Source: Microbacterium mangrovi (GTDB lineage: Bacteria > Actinomycetota > Actinomycetes > Actinomycetales > Microbacteriaceae). Taken from it: 64,000 nucleotides of DNA. Shown here piece after piece: positions 50,590 to 59,232 of this stretch. The position numbers and the translations under genes were made by a program. The stretch is taken from assembly GCF_000802305.1 (NCBI RefSeq), contig NZ_JTDK01000006.1, positions 744,001 through 808,000 on the forward strand. Reading direction: 5' to 3'. The notes beneath the pieces were generated by a model. The model searched no databases. It worked only from the letters and a program-made list of their open reading frames with translations, and had not been told where the DNA came from. Position 1 is the first letter of the stretch. Every line of letters starts with the position of its first letter.

Positions 50590-51348
50590 CTACGACTGCT
50601 GCGAGTGTCCCGACCCGGTGTTCCGTGGTGAGGGGAGGTGGAGCTCCCGCCGGACGATCCTTCCCGCGACCTCCGTGATCGGCAGCCCGTGTCGCCGGGA
50701 ATAATCCCTGATCATCTCGAACGCTTCATCGATGAGCACGTTGTTGGTGTACGAGACGACGCCTTTGGCTTGTTCGATGACGACTCTGTGGTTCAGAGCC
50801 GCTTGCAGCTGCTGTGCGAGTACCTCAGACTCCCTCAGCGTCCGCTCGTGAAGGATGCCGATCGTCGCGACGTCGGCGAATGCCTGGGCGGCCAGCAGAT
50901 CAGTCTCTGATGCCGCGCCGCTCTCGGAGCGCAGAAGGTTGAGGGTCCCGATCGTGACGTCGCGGAGCCGGAGGGGAATGGCCTCTGCGGAGGCGAAACC
51001 CAAGGTGAGAGCGCTTTCGCGGAACGCGGCCCATTCCGGTGGGCTGTCTTGGATCGAGGGGACGGAGACGGCAGTGCCCGTGCGGAAGCTTTCGATGCAC
51101 GGCCCGGCTTGGGCGCCCAGTTGCATCGTCTCGACGAGCCGCGTTCCTTCGCTCGTCGAAGCCACCAGCTCCAACTCGCCGTCGGTGTCGGCGAGGAGGA
51201 TGCCGGCGGCCGAGGTCGTCGACAGCAGGTCCCGGCAGGAGTCGACGAGGGACTGCAGAAGCTCCACCACGTCGTAGTCGTCGACCAGGGTGTCTGCCAG
51301 TTTCGCGAAGGTCTGGAAGAGCTGCGCCTCCCGGAGAATGTCGGTCAT
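50590..51348 (-). CDS. GAF-ANTAR domain transcription antiterminator, second of a pair
   Basis: 252 aa. GAF domain (residues 5-160: ADTLVDDYDVVELLQSLVDS; PCIESFRTGTAVSVPSI; EAIPLRLRDVTIGTLNLLRS) and C-terminal ANTAR RNA-binding helices (LNHRVVIEQAKGVVSYTNNV; AFEMIRDYSRRHGLPITEVA). ANTAR proteins bind paired hairpins in nascent RNA to prevent termination. ATGA overlap with the upstream GAF-ANTAR gene. Target RNAs are unknown; none was identified in this window. Confidence 0.9.
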   Translation of the reverse strand: MTDILREAQLFQTFAKLADTLVDDYDVVELLQSLVDSCRDLLSTTSAAGILLADTDGELELVASTSEGTRLVETMQLGAQAGPCIESFRTGTAVSVPSIQDSPPEWAAFRESALTLGFASAEAIPLRLRDVTIGTLNLLRSESGAASETDLLAAQAFADVATIGILHERTLRESEVLAQQLQAALNHRVVIEQAKGVVSYTNNVLIDEAFEMIRDYSRRHGLPITEVAGRIVRRELHLPSPRNTGSGHSQQS

Positions 51349-51953
51349 GAAGTCACCTCGATCCGATCGCCGACGTAGTGGAACGCAAGCGTGCGATCGA
51401 GCACATCTTTCGAAACGTCCATCATGGATCGTCCCGTCGCGAAGGCGTGACCCTGCAGAACCAGGTGGGCGTCCTCGGCGGACACGTTGAGCTGCGCGAG
51501 CACGACGCCGGTCGCCTGGATGGCGCGGCGACTGTGTGCGTCCGCGACGGGCTGGAGATCTTCGAGCGATCGCAGTGCTTGCCTCAGCACGTTCCTCCCG
51601 ATGACGTCCGCCATGGCCGAGGCCTGGCGAACCTGGCGGCCGTCGAGCGTCACCGAATCCAGTGAATAGAGGTCCACGGCCCCGAGCCTCAGGGGCCCGA
51701 CCATGAGCGGGAACGCGAAGATCGAGCACACCCCGTCGTCGCGAATCGCGGCCGAGAACGCCGGCCAGCGGGTCATCCCGCTGTCCGCCACTTCCGGCTC
51801 GACCACGGAGCGGCCCGACCGCACGGCATCCCAACACGGACCCTCACCCAGGTCGAACTGGACCTCGTCCAGGCGTGCGGCCTGCGAGTCGGTCGCCGCG
51901 AGCGTTTCGGTGGCCAGGACGTCGCCCAACGTGGAAACGGCTGCACCGGTCAC
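51345..51953 (-). CDS. GAF-ANTAR domain protein, first of a pair
   Basis: 202 aa. Starts directly with a GAF domain lacking the usual first helix (LGEGPCWDAVRSGRSVVEPE; CSIFAFPLMVGPLRLGAVDL) and ends with an ANTAR unit (HSRRAIQATGVVLAQLNVSA; MMDVSKDVL). GTG start with no Shine-Dalgarno, but a TTGACA -35 at 51985-51980 and CAGTTT at the -10 position end four bases before the GTG, so the message is probably leaderless. Coupled to the second GAF-ANTAR gene, giving two related antiterminators that could form a heterodimer. Confidence 0.85.
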   Translation of the reverse strand: MTGAAVSTLGDVLATETLAATDSQAARLDEVQFDLGEGPCWDAVRSGRSVVEPEVADSGMTRWPAFSAAIRDDGVCSIFAFPLMVGPLRLGAVDLYSLDSVTLDGRQVRQASAMADVIGRNVLRQALRSLEDLQPVADAHSRRAIQATGVVLAQLNVSAEDAHLVLQGHAFATGRSMMDVSKDVLDRTLAFHYVGDRIEVTS

Positions 51954-51956
51954 GGG

Positions 51957-51985
51957 AAACTGGCGGGTGGGGACGCCCCTGTCAA
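51957..51985 (-). promoter_or_regulatory. Sigma-A-like promoter of the GAF-ANTAR pair
   Basis: TTGACA (consensus -35), 17-bp spacer, CAGTTT (-10-like), then the GTG start codon after CCC. This is the cleanest -35 element I saw in the window and implies leaderless translation. Confidence 0.55.
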
Positions 51986-52029
51986 GCCCGTGATCATCGG
52001 TCGCGGTCGGCCCGGCCTGGGGGCCGGTT

Positions 52030-52998
52030 TCACCACCAGAACGGTGGCTGCGTCACATACGGCTCGCTGATCCGCGTCACCTCGTCGTCGGTGAGTTCGA
52101 CGTCGAGTGCGGCGACGGCGTCGCTGAGATGGTGGGGTTTCGTCGCCCCCACGACGGGGGCGGCGACGACGGGGTTTCTCAGCACCCAGGCGAGTGCGAT
52201 CTGGGCCATGGACACGCCGCGTTCGGTGGCGACGGCCTCGACCGCGTCGATCACGGGCCCATCGACATCCGAATCGAACGCCTTGGCAACCGCATCGGTG
52301 CGGGACCGATCCGTCTCGACACCGCGGGGCCTCGCGAGCCGGCCCTTCGCGTTCGGCGAGTAGGGGACGAGGCCGACGCCCAGGTCGGCGCACAGGGGGA
52401 TCATCTCGCGCTCTTCCTCGCGTTTGAGCGCGTTGTACTGGTCCTGCATCGCCGAGAACGGCGTCCAGCCGTGCACAGCGGCCGCGGTCTGCAGCTTCGC
52501 GAACTGCCACGCCCACATGCTGGACGCTCCCAGATACCGGACCTTGCCCGCCCGCACCAGCCCGTCGAGCGTTTCCATGGTCTCCTCGACGGGTACGTCC
52601 GGGTCGAACCGGTGGATGTAGTAGATGTCGATGTAGTCGGTGCCGAGCCGTGCCAGCGACGCGTCGACCTGCTCGAGGATGGCCTTGCGAGACAGCCCTG
52701 ACCCGCCCGGGCCGTCGTGCATCTTCCCGAACACCTTGGTGGCGATCAGGATGTCCTCGCGACGGGAGAACCGTCGGATCGCGCGGCCGACATACTCTTC
52801 GCTCGTACCCTGCTGGTAGCCGTTGGCGGTGTCCCAGAGCGTGATGCCCAGTTCAACGGCTTGACGGAAGAAGGCGGATGCTGCGTCTTCGTCGAGCGTC
52901 CAGTTGTGCAACCCCCGTGTCGGGTCGCCGTAGCTCATGCAGCCGAGCGCGATGCGCGGCATCCGGAGCCCGGTGTTTCCAAGCCGGGTGTACTTCAT
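52030..52998 (-). CDS. Aldo/keto reductase
   Basis: 322 aa NADPH-dependent TIM-barrel reductase. Tetrad residues: Asp and Tyr in DTANGY, Lys in IATKVF, His in YYIHRFDPD. YSPNAKGRLARP and VVGATKPHHL bind NADPH. Last gene of the minus-strand set MmyB regulator - cupin - AKR, each joined by 4-base overlaps. The trio suggests response to a reactive carbonyl or xenobiotic. Substrate unknown. Confidence 0.9.
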   Translation of the reverse strand: MKYTRLGNTGLRMPRIALGCMSYGDPTRGLHNWTLDEDAASAFFRQAVELGITLWDTANGYQQGTSEEYVGRAIRRFSRREDILIATKVFGKMHDGPGGSGLSRKAILEQVDASLARLGTDYIDIYYIHRFDPDVPVEETMETLDGLVRAGKVRYLGASSMWAWQFAKLQTAAAVHGWTPFSAMQDQYNALKREEEREMIPLCADLGVGLVPYSPNAKGRLARPRGVETDRSRTDAVAKAFDSDVDGPVIDAVEAVATERGVSMAQIALAWVLRNPVVAAPVVGATKPHHLSDAVAALDVELTDDEVTRISEPYVTQPPFWW

Positions 52999-53411
52999 GA
53001 CTGATCCGCCGCCGCGGCGCGGTAGTCCTGGTCGGTGACGTGTTCGCGCCAGCCGTCGTCGTCCGGGGATCCGGACGGGTCGTCCAGCATCGCCAGGTGC
53101 TCCATGAAGTCCTCCGGGGTCGCGCCGTGCCAGTGCTCCTCCCCGGGTGGTGTGTAGACGGTCTGGCCGGGGGTGGCACGGATGACCGTGCCATCGCGCG
53201 TCCCGATGAGTGCGACGCCCTGCGTGATGTGCAGGGTCTGGCCGCGGCCGTGCGCGTGCCACGCGGTCCGGGCACCGGGCGAGAACCTGACCCGGCTGAC
53301 GATCATGCGCTGACCGGCATCCTTCGGCACGGCGATCGAGTCGACGTAGACCGCCCCGGTGAACCGATCGGCGGGGCCGATGGTGGTTGCGGGCTTCGGT
53401 TCGAGGTTCAT
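52995..53411 (-). CDS. Cupin-domain protein ((R)-mandelonitrile-lyase-like)
   Basis: 138 aa single cupin. Metal-binding residues in AWHAHGRGQTLHI (two His, one Gln) and EEHWHGA (His). VSRVRFSPGARTAWHAHGRG is close to the small manganese cupins annotated as mandelonitrile lyase or as partners of carboxymuconolactone-decarboxylase genes. Such a gene is just across the divergent promoter. ATGA overlaps both neighbours. Enzymatic role not proven. Confidence 0.85.
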   Translation of the reverse strand: MNLEPKPATTIGPADRFTGAVYVDSIAVPKDAGQRMIVSRVRFSPGARTAWHAHGRGQTLHITQGVALIGTRDGTVIRATPGQTVYTPPGEEHWHGATPEDFMEHLAMLDDPSGSPDDDGWREHVTDQDYRAAAADQS

Positions 53412-54295
53412 GCGTGATTCTCCGTCTCCTGCGATTCGAATGTCGTCCGGGCTCCGCTGGCTGCCCAGCTGGCGAGAAGCTTGAGGCGCTCCTCGGAGGG
53501 ACTGCCGGGTTCTGCGGTGTAGATGAGAAAGGAGAGTCCGGGCTCGGCCGTCATCTCCAGTCCCTCGTAGGTGAGGGTGAGGTCGCCGACCTCGTGGTGG
53601 TGGAAGTTCTTCGTGCCCGCGCCGTGTCGGCGCACGTTGTGGGCGCCCCACCGGGTCCGGAACGCATCGCTGCGGGTGGAGAGCTCACCGATCAGGTCAT
53701 GCAGCCGCTTGTCGCGCGGGTCGCGTCCGGCTTCGGTGCGCAGGATCGCCACGCTGATGTCGGAGGCTGCCTCCCAGTCCGGGTAGAACTCGTGCGAGCG
53801 GTCGTCCAGGAAGTTGAATCGGGCGAGATTGCCCTCGCCGGGGCCGTCGAAGACCTGGTCGTAGAACGCGCGCCCGAGCATGTTCGTGGCGAGGATGTCC
53901 ATCCGCCCGTTCCGCACGAACGCCGGACCACCGGTGATCGCATCCAGTGCCACCTGCAGACCCGGCCGCGGTGACCAGTTCTTCGGTGACCGGCGCGGCA
54001 CCACCACCGCCGGCCCGTTGGCAGCACGCGCCAGATCGAACAGGTGCTCCCGTTCCGCGTCATCCAATTGCAGGGCGCGTGCGATCGAATCCAGGACGAT
54101 GTCGGATGCCCCGGCGATGTCTCCCCGTTCGATCTTCGAGTAGTACTCGACGCTCACATCCGCGAGCATCGCCACCTCCCCGCGACGCAACCCGGCAACC
54201 CGGCGATTGCTGCCGGAGGTCAGCCCCGCCTGCTCCGGGGTGAGCTTCGCGCGACGCGTCGTGAGGAACTCGCGCACTTCGATCCGGTTGTCCAC
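53408..54295 (-). CDS. Helix-turn-helix regulator with MmyB-like ligand-binding domain (first module)
   Basis: 295 aa. N-terminal XRE-type HTH (VREFLTTRRAKLTPEQAGL; GLRRGEVAMLADVSVEYYSK) and C-terminal MmyB-like PAS-type domain (FNFLDDRSHEFYPDWEAASD; TRWGAHNVRRHGAGTKNFHH; EMTAEPGLSFLIYTAEPGSP). These domains bind hydrophobic acyl ligands. Divergent from the CMD/ADH/MFS operon and first gene of its own operon with cupin and AKR. Paralogous to the regulator at 59.4 kb. Confidence 0.88.
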   Translation of the reverse strand: MDNRIEVREFLTTRRAKLTPEQAGLTSGSNRRVAGLRRGEVAMLADVSVEYYSKIERGDIAGASDIVLDSIARALQLDDAEREHLFDLARAANGPAVVVPRRSPKNWSPRPGLQVALDAITGGPAFVRNGRMDILATNMLGRAFYDQVFDGPGEGNLARFNFLDDRSHEFYPDWEAASDISVAILRTEAGRDPRDKRLHDLIGELSTRSDAFRTRWGAHNVRRHGAGTKNFHHHEVGDLTLTYEGLEMTAEPGLSFLIYTAEPGSPSEERLKLLASWAASGARTTFESQETENHA

Positions 54296-54324
54296 GGCTC
54301 CGACGCTACGCCGTGCGGAGACGC

Positions 54325-54360
54325 TGAGGGATGCCCTGCCAGTACATCCCTCACGAGGGA
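54325..54360. promoter_or_regulatory. Clustered inverted repeats, probable MmyB-regulator operator
   Basis: TGAGGGAT (54325-54332) and ATCCCTCA (54346-54353) are perfect 8-bp arms 13 bp apart, and TCCCTCACGAGGGA (54347-54360) is a second, overlapping repeat. The word TCCCTCACG recurs at 60413-60421 in the parallel module, together with CAGTACA. Site lies 77 bp before the CMD-family gene. Confidence 0.6.
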
Positions 54361-54436
54361 CTGCCTCGCCCGAAGAGAGCCGGATTCACTGGAGTCAGAA
54401 CAATCCCCCGACCATCTCAGACGAGGAGACCACATC

Positions 54437-54778
54437 ATGACCGATACCGAGAGCACCGGCTGGAACGGCGGATTCAACGCGTTCGGCGACTTCGCCCCGG
54501 GCATGGTGCACTACACCGACCGGGTGCTGTTCGACGAGGTATGGGATCGGCCGGGGCTGAGCAAACGCGACCGCAGCCTCATCACCGTCGCGGCGCTCAC
54601 GGCGATGGGCAAGGCCGAGCAGCTGAACTTCCACCTCGACTTCGCCCGCCGCAACGGGCTCACCGAGGACGAAATCAAAGAGGCGATCCTGCAACTCGCG
54701 TTCTACACCGGATGGCCGAACGGGATGAGCGCCATGACCGTCGCGAAGAAGATCTTCGCCACGCACGGGGAGGACTGA
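54437..54778 (+). CDS. Carboxymuconolactone decarboxylase family protein
   Basis: 113 aa AhpD-like fold. VLFDEVWDRPGLSKRDRSLI, TVAALTAMGKAEQLNFHLDF and AFYTGWPNGMSAMTVAKKIF are typical of gamma-carboxymuconolactone decarboxylase-like proteins; the AhpD CxxC pair is absent. GAGGAGAC precedes the ATG. First gene of a plus-strand operon with a zinc-ADH (1-bp gap) and MFS exporter, probably repressed by the divergent MmyB-like protein. Exact reaction not assignable. Confidence 0.85.
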   Translation: MTDTESTGWNGGFNAFGDFAPGMVHYTDRVLFDEVWDRPGLSKRDRSLITVAALTAMGKAEQLNFHLDFARRNGLTEDEIKEAILQLAFYTGWPNGMSAMTVAKKIFATHGED

Positions 54779-54779
54779 C

Positions 54780-55811
54780 ATGTACGGAGCCGTCATCCAC
54801 GCCCCCGGCGACGTCCGCTACGAACACCGCGAAGACCCGCGCCTCCAGCAGCCCACAGACGCGATCATCCGATTGACGGCATCCTGCGTCTGCGGATCCG
54901 ACCTGTGGGACTACCGCGGGATCAACCCGGTGACGCAACCAACGCCCATGGGCCATGAGTACGTCGGCATCGTCGAGCAGGTCGGCGCCGCCGTCCACAA
55001 CGTCAAGGTCGGCGACTTCGTCGTGGGATCCTTCTTCGCGTCGGACAACACGTGCGAGATCTGCCAGGCCGGATACCAGTCCCGGTGCATGCATCTCGAG
55101 TTCGTGGGAGCAGGCGGCGCACAGTCCGAGCTCCTGCGGGTGCCGCTCGCCGACGGCACTCTGGTCGCAACCCCCGGGATGCCCGACCCGGACCTCGTCC
55201 CCTCACTGCTCGCCGCGTCCGACGTCCTCGGCACGGGATGGTTCGGTGCCGTCGCCGCCGAGGTCGGACCCGGCAAGACCGTCGCCGTCGTCGGGGACGG
55301 CGCCGTCGGGCTGCTCGCTGTTCTCGCCGCCGAACAGCTCGGCGCGAAGCGCATCATCGCCATGTCCCGACACGCATCCAGACAGAACCTCGCCCGGGAG
55401 TTCGGCGCGACCGACATCGTCGAAGAACGCGGAGATGCAGGTGTCGCCCGCATCAAAGAGCTCACCGGCGGCCTCGGTGCGCATTCCGTCATCGAAGCCG
55501 TCGGCACCCAGGAGTCCATGCTGCAGGCGATCCGGTCTACCCGCCCCGGCGGGCACGTCGGATTCGTCGGCGTCGCCCACGGCGTCGAGCTCCCAGGCGA
55601 AGAACTGTTCTACGCGGAAGTTCACCTGATGGGCGGCCCCGCCCCGGTGCGCCGATTCCTGCCCGACCTGATCGAACGGATCTGGCGGCGCGAGATCGAC
55701 CCCGGCAAGGTGTTCGACCTGACCCTGCCACTCTCCCAGGCCGCCGAGGCATACCGGGCGATGGACGAGCGACGCGCGATCAAGGTCCTCCTCACCCCGG
55801 ACGGTCCATGA
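54780..55811 (+). CDS. Zinc-dependent medium-chain alcohol dehydrogenase
   Basis: 343 aa. Catalytic zinc: C38 in CVCGSD, then GHEYVG; structural-zinc region SDNTCEICQAGYQSRC with Asp in the first ligand place, as in many relatives; cofactor motif VVGDGAVGLLA. It is an NAD(P)-dependent oxidoreductase of the threonine-dehydrogenase-like class. Overlaps the MFS gene by ATGA and follows CMD by one base. Substrate probably the same carbonyl or alcohol handled by the neighbouring AKR. Confidence 0.88.
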   Translation: MYGAVIHAPGDVRYEHREDPRLQQPTDAIIRLTASCVCGSDLWDYRGINPVTQPTPMGHEYVGIVEQVGAAVHNVKVGDFVVGSFFASDNTCEICQAGYQSRCMHLEFVGAGGAQSELLRVPLADGTLVATPGMPDPDLVPSLLAASDVLGTGWFGAVAAEVGPGKTVAVVGDGAVGLLAVLAAEQLGAKRIIAMSRHASRQNLAREFGATDIVEERGDAGVARIKELTGGLGAHSVIEAVGTQESMLQAIRSTRPGGHVGFVGVAHGVELPGEELFYAEVHLMGGPAPVRRFLPDLIERIWRREIDPGKVFDLTLPLSQAAEAYRAMDERRAIKVLLTPDGP

Positions 55812-57178
55812 CCGCCCCCACCCTCCCGGCGCTGACATCCCCTCCCGCCGGGCACCCCGCGCGGCGCACCACCACCCTGGTGGCGGCGACGCTCGTCTTC
55901 TTCGTGATCACGCTGGATGCGGTGATCGTCAACGTCGCGCTCCCCCGCATCCAGACAGAACTCGGCGGCGGGATCTCCGGGATCCAATGGGTCGTCGACG
56001 GATACACGCTCATGTTCGCGGCCCTGCTGCTGTCTTCCGGCTCCCTCACCGACAGGTTCGGTGCGCGCCAGGTGCTCGCCGGGGGAACCGCGCTGTTCGT
56101 GGTCGCGTCCGTCGCCTGCGGACTCGCGCCCACCCTTCAGGTTCTGATCGCCGCCCGGATTGCGCAAGGCGTGGCCGCGGCTGCCATGATGCCGTCGTCG
56201 ATGGCGCTTCTCAACCATGCGTTCGACGATGCGCGCCGCCGCGCGCGTGCGATCGCTGTCTGGGCGATGGGAGGCGCAGTCGCCTCCTCTGCCGGTCCGG
56301 TGCTCGGCGGTCTGCTGACGCTGCTCAGCTGGCGTCTCATCTTCCTCGTGAATCTTCCGGTCGGCATGGTGGCCGTGATCCTCATCCTCCGCAGCGTCGA
56401 GACCAGCACGCACTCCGCCCCGTTCGACTGGGCAGGCCAGGCCACCGGAATCCTCGCGATGGGCGGGCTCACCTACGGCGTCATCGAAGGCGGGCAGGCC
56501 GGTTTCACGGCACCACAGGTGATTGTCGCGCTCACCATCGCCCTGGTCGCCGGTGTCGGGTTCGTGCTGTGGCAGCGCCGGGCGCAACATCCGATGATCC
56601 CGCACGGCCTGTTCCGGGACCGCAACACACTGATCCCCATGCTCATCGGATTCGGGTTCATGATCGGCTATTACGGTCTGCCTTTCGTGATGAGTCTCGC
56701 TCTCCAACAAGAACGCGGACTCACCCCGCTCAGCACGGGCCTGGTGTTTCTCCCGATGATGCTGACAGGACTGGTGCTCACCCCGTTCACGCCGTGGATC
56801 ATCGAACGGGTCGGCGGCAAACGGCTGGTGGTCGTCGGGTTAACCCTGATGACGGCGGGGCTCGTATCGATCGCGCTGCTGCCGCCCGCGACCCCGTTCT
56901 GGGCCATCGCCGCGCTCATGATGCTCACCGGGATCGGAGGACCGTTCGTCATGCCGCCGACCACCGGCATCCTGCTCGGAAGCGTGCCCGCACAACGCGG
57001 CGGCGTGGCATCGGGCGTGTTCAACACCAGCCGACAAGTCGGCGGAGCACTCGCAGTCGCGGTGTTCGGAGTTCTCCTGTCCAGCAACACGTACACCGCG
57101 GGCGTTACAGCGAGCATGCTCATCGCCGGCGCGATCACAGCCGCCACCACCATCGCCGCGCTCCAGTTGAAGCGATAG
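55808..57178 (+). CDS. MFS drug:H+ antiporter, DHA2 family
   Basis: 456 aa, 14 membrane helices in the DHA2 pattern. FFVITLDAVIVNVALPRIQT (motif D1), SGSLTDRFGARQV (motif A), and AAAMMPSSMALLNHAFDDARRR (motif B region). Likely exports a toxic compound that also induces the module. ATGA-coupled to the ADH. A broken ssb and a PanB fragment follow, so the operon ends here. Confidence 0.88.
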   Translation: MTAPTLPALTSPPAGHPARRTTTLVAATLVFFVITLDAVIVNVALPRIQTELGGGISGIQWVVDGYTLMFAALLLSSGSLTDRFGARQVLAGGTALFVVASVACGLAPTLQVLIAARIAQGVAAAAMMPSSMALLNHAFDDARRRARAIAVWAMGGAVASSAGPVLGGLLTLLSWRLIFLVNLPVGMVAVILILRSVETSTHSAPFDWAGQATGILAMGGLTYGVIEGGQAGFTAPQVIVALTIALVAGVGFVLWQRRAQHPMIPHGLFRDRNTLIPMLIGFGFMIGYYGLPFVMSLALQQERGLTPLSTGLVFLPMMLTGLVLTPFTPWIIERVGGKRLVVVGLTLMTAGLVSIALLPPATPFWAIAALMMLTGIGGPFVMPPTTGILLGSVPAQRGGVASGVFNTSRQVGGALAVAVFGVLLSSNTYTAGVTASMLIAGAITAATTIAALQLKR

Positions 57179-57223
57179 TGGCGCAGATCATCTGCAGGCG
57201 ATCCAACCGGAAAGAGTCGAACC

Positions 57224-57428
57224 GTGTCGACCACGATCCCCACTTGCCATCGAGTGGAACCTCGCCGCTGACCCCGAGCAAGGCACCCCGGAATCCAGAG
57301 TCGAGAACGTCCGCTTCAGTTTCGCCGTCAACGACCGGCGACTGAACGAGAACACCGGCCACTGGGAAGATGCCGGCACGGTGACCCCGTCACCGCAGAC
57401 CAAAGCTGCCGCCGCGATCGGGCGATGA
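57224..57428 (+). pseudogene. Truncated single-stranded DNA-binding protein (SSB) remnant
   Basis: Not an open gene: from a GTG after GGAAAGAG the frame reads VSTTIP and stops being SSB-like; one base on (from 57246) it reads AIEWNLAADPEQGTPESRVE, then NVRFSFAVNDRRLNENTGHW and EDAG, which matches the SSB N-terminal OB-fold pattern (LxADPExxxTPSG, NFRxAVNxRRxDxxTGEW). It then becomes a short unrelated tail and stops. No further OB-fold strands or acidic tail. A mobile-element ssb or a chromosomal paralogue decayed by frameshift and truncation. Confidence 0.65.
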
Positions 57429-57524
57429 CGATGGCTTCGTTGCTGCTGCGACCTCGGGTCATTCCGACGTACAGTCCGGCAGCGTCGACCCCGAGGCCGC
57501 CGACCGCGGCGTCGGTCGTTCACC

Positions 57525-57995
57525 TTGAATGCCGTGGACAGTGGAGGGCTCACGCAGCAGACCGCCGTCGCAATCGGCGGGTATCGCACCCAAGGCCGCA
57601 CGGCGGAGGACGCTCTCGAACTGGCGCGCAGCGCACGCGCTCTGCAGGACGCGGGATCCTTTGTCCTCGTGTTCGAGCGATCCCGTCATGTGACTGACGT
57701 CATCATGCCCGCGCTCGATATCCCGGGCATCGGCATCGCCGCCGGCGCCGACAGGCAGGTGCTCGTCTTCCACGACCTCCTCGGCATCTGGGACGGCTCA
57801 CCCGCACGCTTCGTCAAGCGGTGCGCCGGGGTGTGCTCCGACATGATCGCTGAGGTTTCTGCCTTCGCTGCCGACGTTCGAGACAGCACCTATCCCGCAC
57901 AGGTGCGCAGCTACGCGACGACCCCCGACGAGGTAGCGCGGCTGCGCACACTGCTCGTCCCTGAGCGCGAGACGAAACGGCGAGGCGACGCATGA
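57525..57995 (+). pseudogene. panB: C-terminal fragment of ketopantoate hydroxymethyltransferase (PanB)
   Basis: 156 codons from a TTG. GLTQQTAVAIGGYRTQGRTA, then ALQDAGSFVLVFERSRHVTD, PALDIPGIGIAAGADRQVLV and DLLGIWDGSPARFVKRCAGV follow the second half of PanB (GLTPQ, GGYKVQGR, catalytic Glu in LVxE, IGIGAG, DGQVLV.HDLLG). The N-terminal half with the metal-binding Asp residues and catalytic Lys is missing; upstream sequence in frame is Arg/Pro-rich and unrelated. The full enzyme is about 265-280 aa, so this piece is probably inactive. Sits between MFS genes, near the ssb remnant. Confidence 0.75.
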
Positions 57996-58022
57996 TGTGG
58001 CGCCGCCTCAGCATGAGCGATC

Positions 58023-59231
58023 TCACCTGCCCCGACGGCGGTCTCGGACGTGTGGGTCGTATGGTCGGGTCCGGGCCGCAAGGAACGTGACGGCCAGGGC
58101 AATAGCGGTGAGGCCCGCGCAGAAGAGGAAGACCGCGGAGAATCCGGCGGATGCGCTGGCGAGGGCGAAGATGCCGCCGGAGACGATCGCGCCGACTCGT
58201 CGCGTGTTCGTGAAAAGGCCGGAGGCGAGGCCGGGTTTGGGGATGATGTCGAGGAAGAGGGTGAGGCCGATCCCGGCGACGGCGGCGAAGAAGCAGGCGT
58301 TGAGCAGCTGCGCGGCGACCAGGGCGATCGGGTCGCGGACGATCGTCATGAGGAGGAAGTAGATCACGCCGACGGCAACACCGGACAGCAACAGGGGGAT
58401 CTGGCCGAATTGGTCACTGAGGCGGCCGAGCAGCATGAGCGCGGGGATCTCCGCGAGAGCAGCGACGCCGAGCGCGATGCCGCCCCAGAGCGCGGGCGCG
58501 TGGAGGGAGTCGACGACGTACAGGGTCATCGCGGAGGTCGTGGTGGCGTTCGTCGCCTGCAGCAACACGAAGGCCGCGACGATCGCGATGACCCGCCCCC
58601 GCGAGAACGTTGCCGTCGACGGCGTGTCTCCCGTTGCCTCGCGTCGACTCGGCGTTTCGCTGGAATGGCGGAGTCCGATGACGGTTCCCAGGCCGGCGAG
58701 AGCGATGACGACGATGGCGAGCAAGACGCTGCGGATCCCAAGCCATCCCGCGAGGAGCATCGCGGCGGGTGGCCCAGCGACCCAGGCGAACGAGACCATC
58801 GCGCGCGTGTTCATGACGGCGCGATGGCCGGTCCCGACGGCGCGGAGGTAAGCGAAGAACAGCGATGACCCCACCGCGGCCGGACCGCCGAGGACGACGA
58901 GGCCGAGTATTGCGAGGGCGAGCGAGGTGCTGAACGCGAGCAACGCAGCGGTCGCCAGGGTGAGAACCCCGCACACCAGCATCCAACCCAGGTAGCTTCC
59001 ACGCCGGTCGGCAAGCATCGGAATCAGGATCGCCGCTGCAAACCCGCTGGCGTTGTACAGCGCGAGGGCGAGTCCGATCTCGGCGTTCGAGGCTCCCAGC
59101 AGAGTGGAGAGCAGTAACGCGAGCGCCGTGTTCAGGAACGCGAACTGCAGACCCCACGCGAACGCCGACCCCTGGACGAAGACCGCCCGCACTTTGCGCG
59201 TTGGGTCTTCATCTGAGGTGGTGGATTCCAC
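58023..59231 (-). CDS. MFS transporter, sugar-efflux (SetA/SotA)-like
   Basis: 402 aa with twelve predicted helices. RKVRAVFVQGSAFAWGLQFA start, GLALALYNASGFAAAILIPM, ADRRGSYLG (motif A), LGRLSDQFGQ (second motif A after helix 7), central Ser/Thr-rich loop of about 25 residues. Pattern recalls SetA-type exporters. GTG start overlaps the downstream tail of the SDR remnant closely (one base apart), with which it may be transcribed. Specificity unknown. Confidence 0.8.
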   Translation of the reverse strand: MESTTSDEDPTRKVRAVFVQGSAFAWGLQFAFLNTALALLLSTLLGASNAEIGLALALYNASGFAAAILIPMLADRRGSYLGWMLVCGVLTLATAALLAFSTSLALAILGLVVLGGPAAVGSSLFFAYLRAVGTGHRAVMNTRAMVSFAWVAGPPAAMLLAGWLGIRSVLLAIVVIALAGLGTVIGLRHSSETPSRREATGDTPSTATFSRGRVIAIVAAFVLLQATNATTTSAMTLYVVDSLHAPALWGGIALGVAALAEIPALMLLGRLSDQFGQIPLLLSGVAVGVIYFLLMTIVRDPIALVAAQLLNACFFAAVAGIGLTLFLDIIPKPGLASGLFTNTRRVGAIVSGGIFALASASAGFSAVFLFCAGLTAIALAVTFLAARTRPYDPHVRDRRRGR

Positions 59232-59232
59232 G

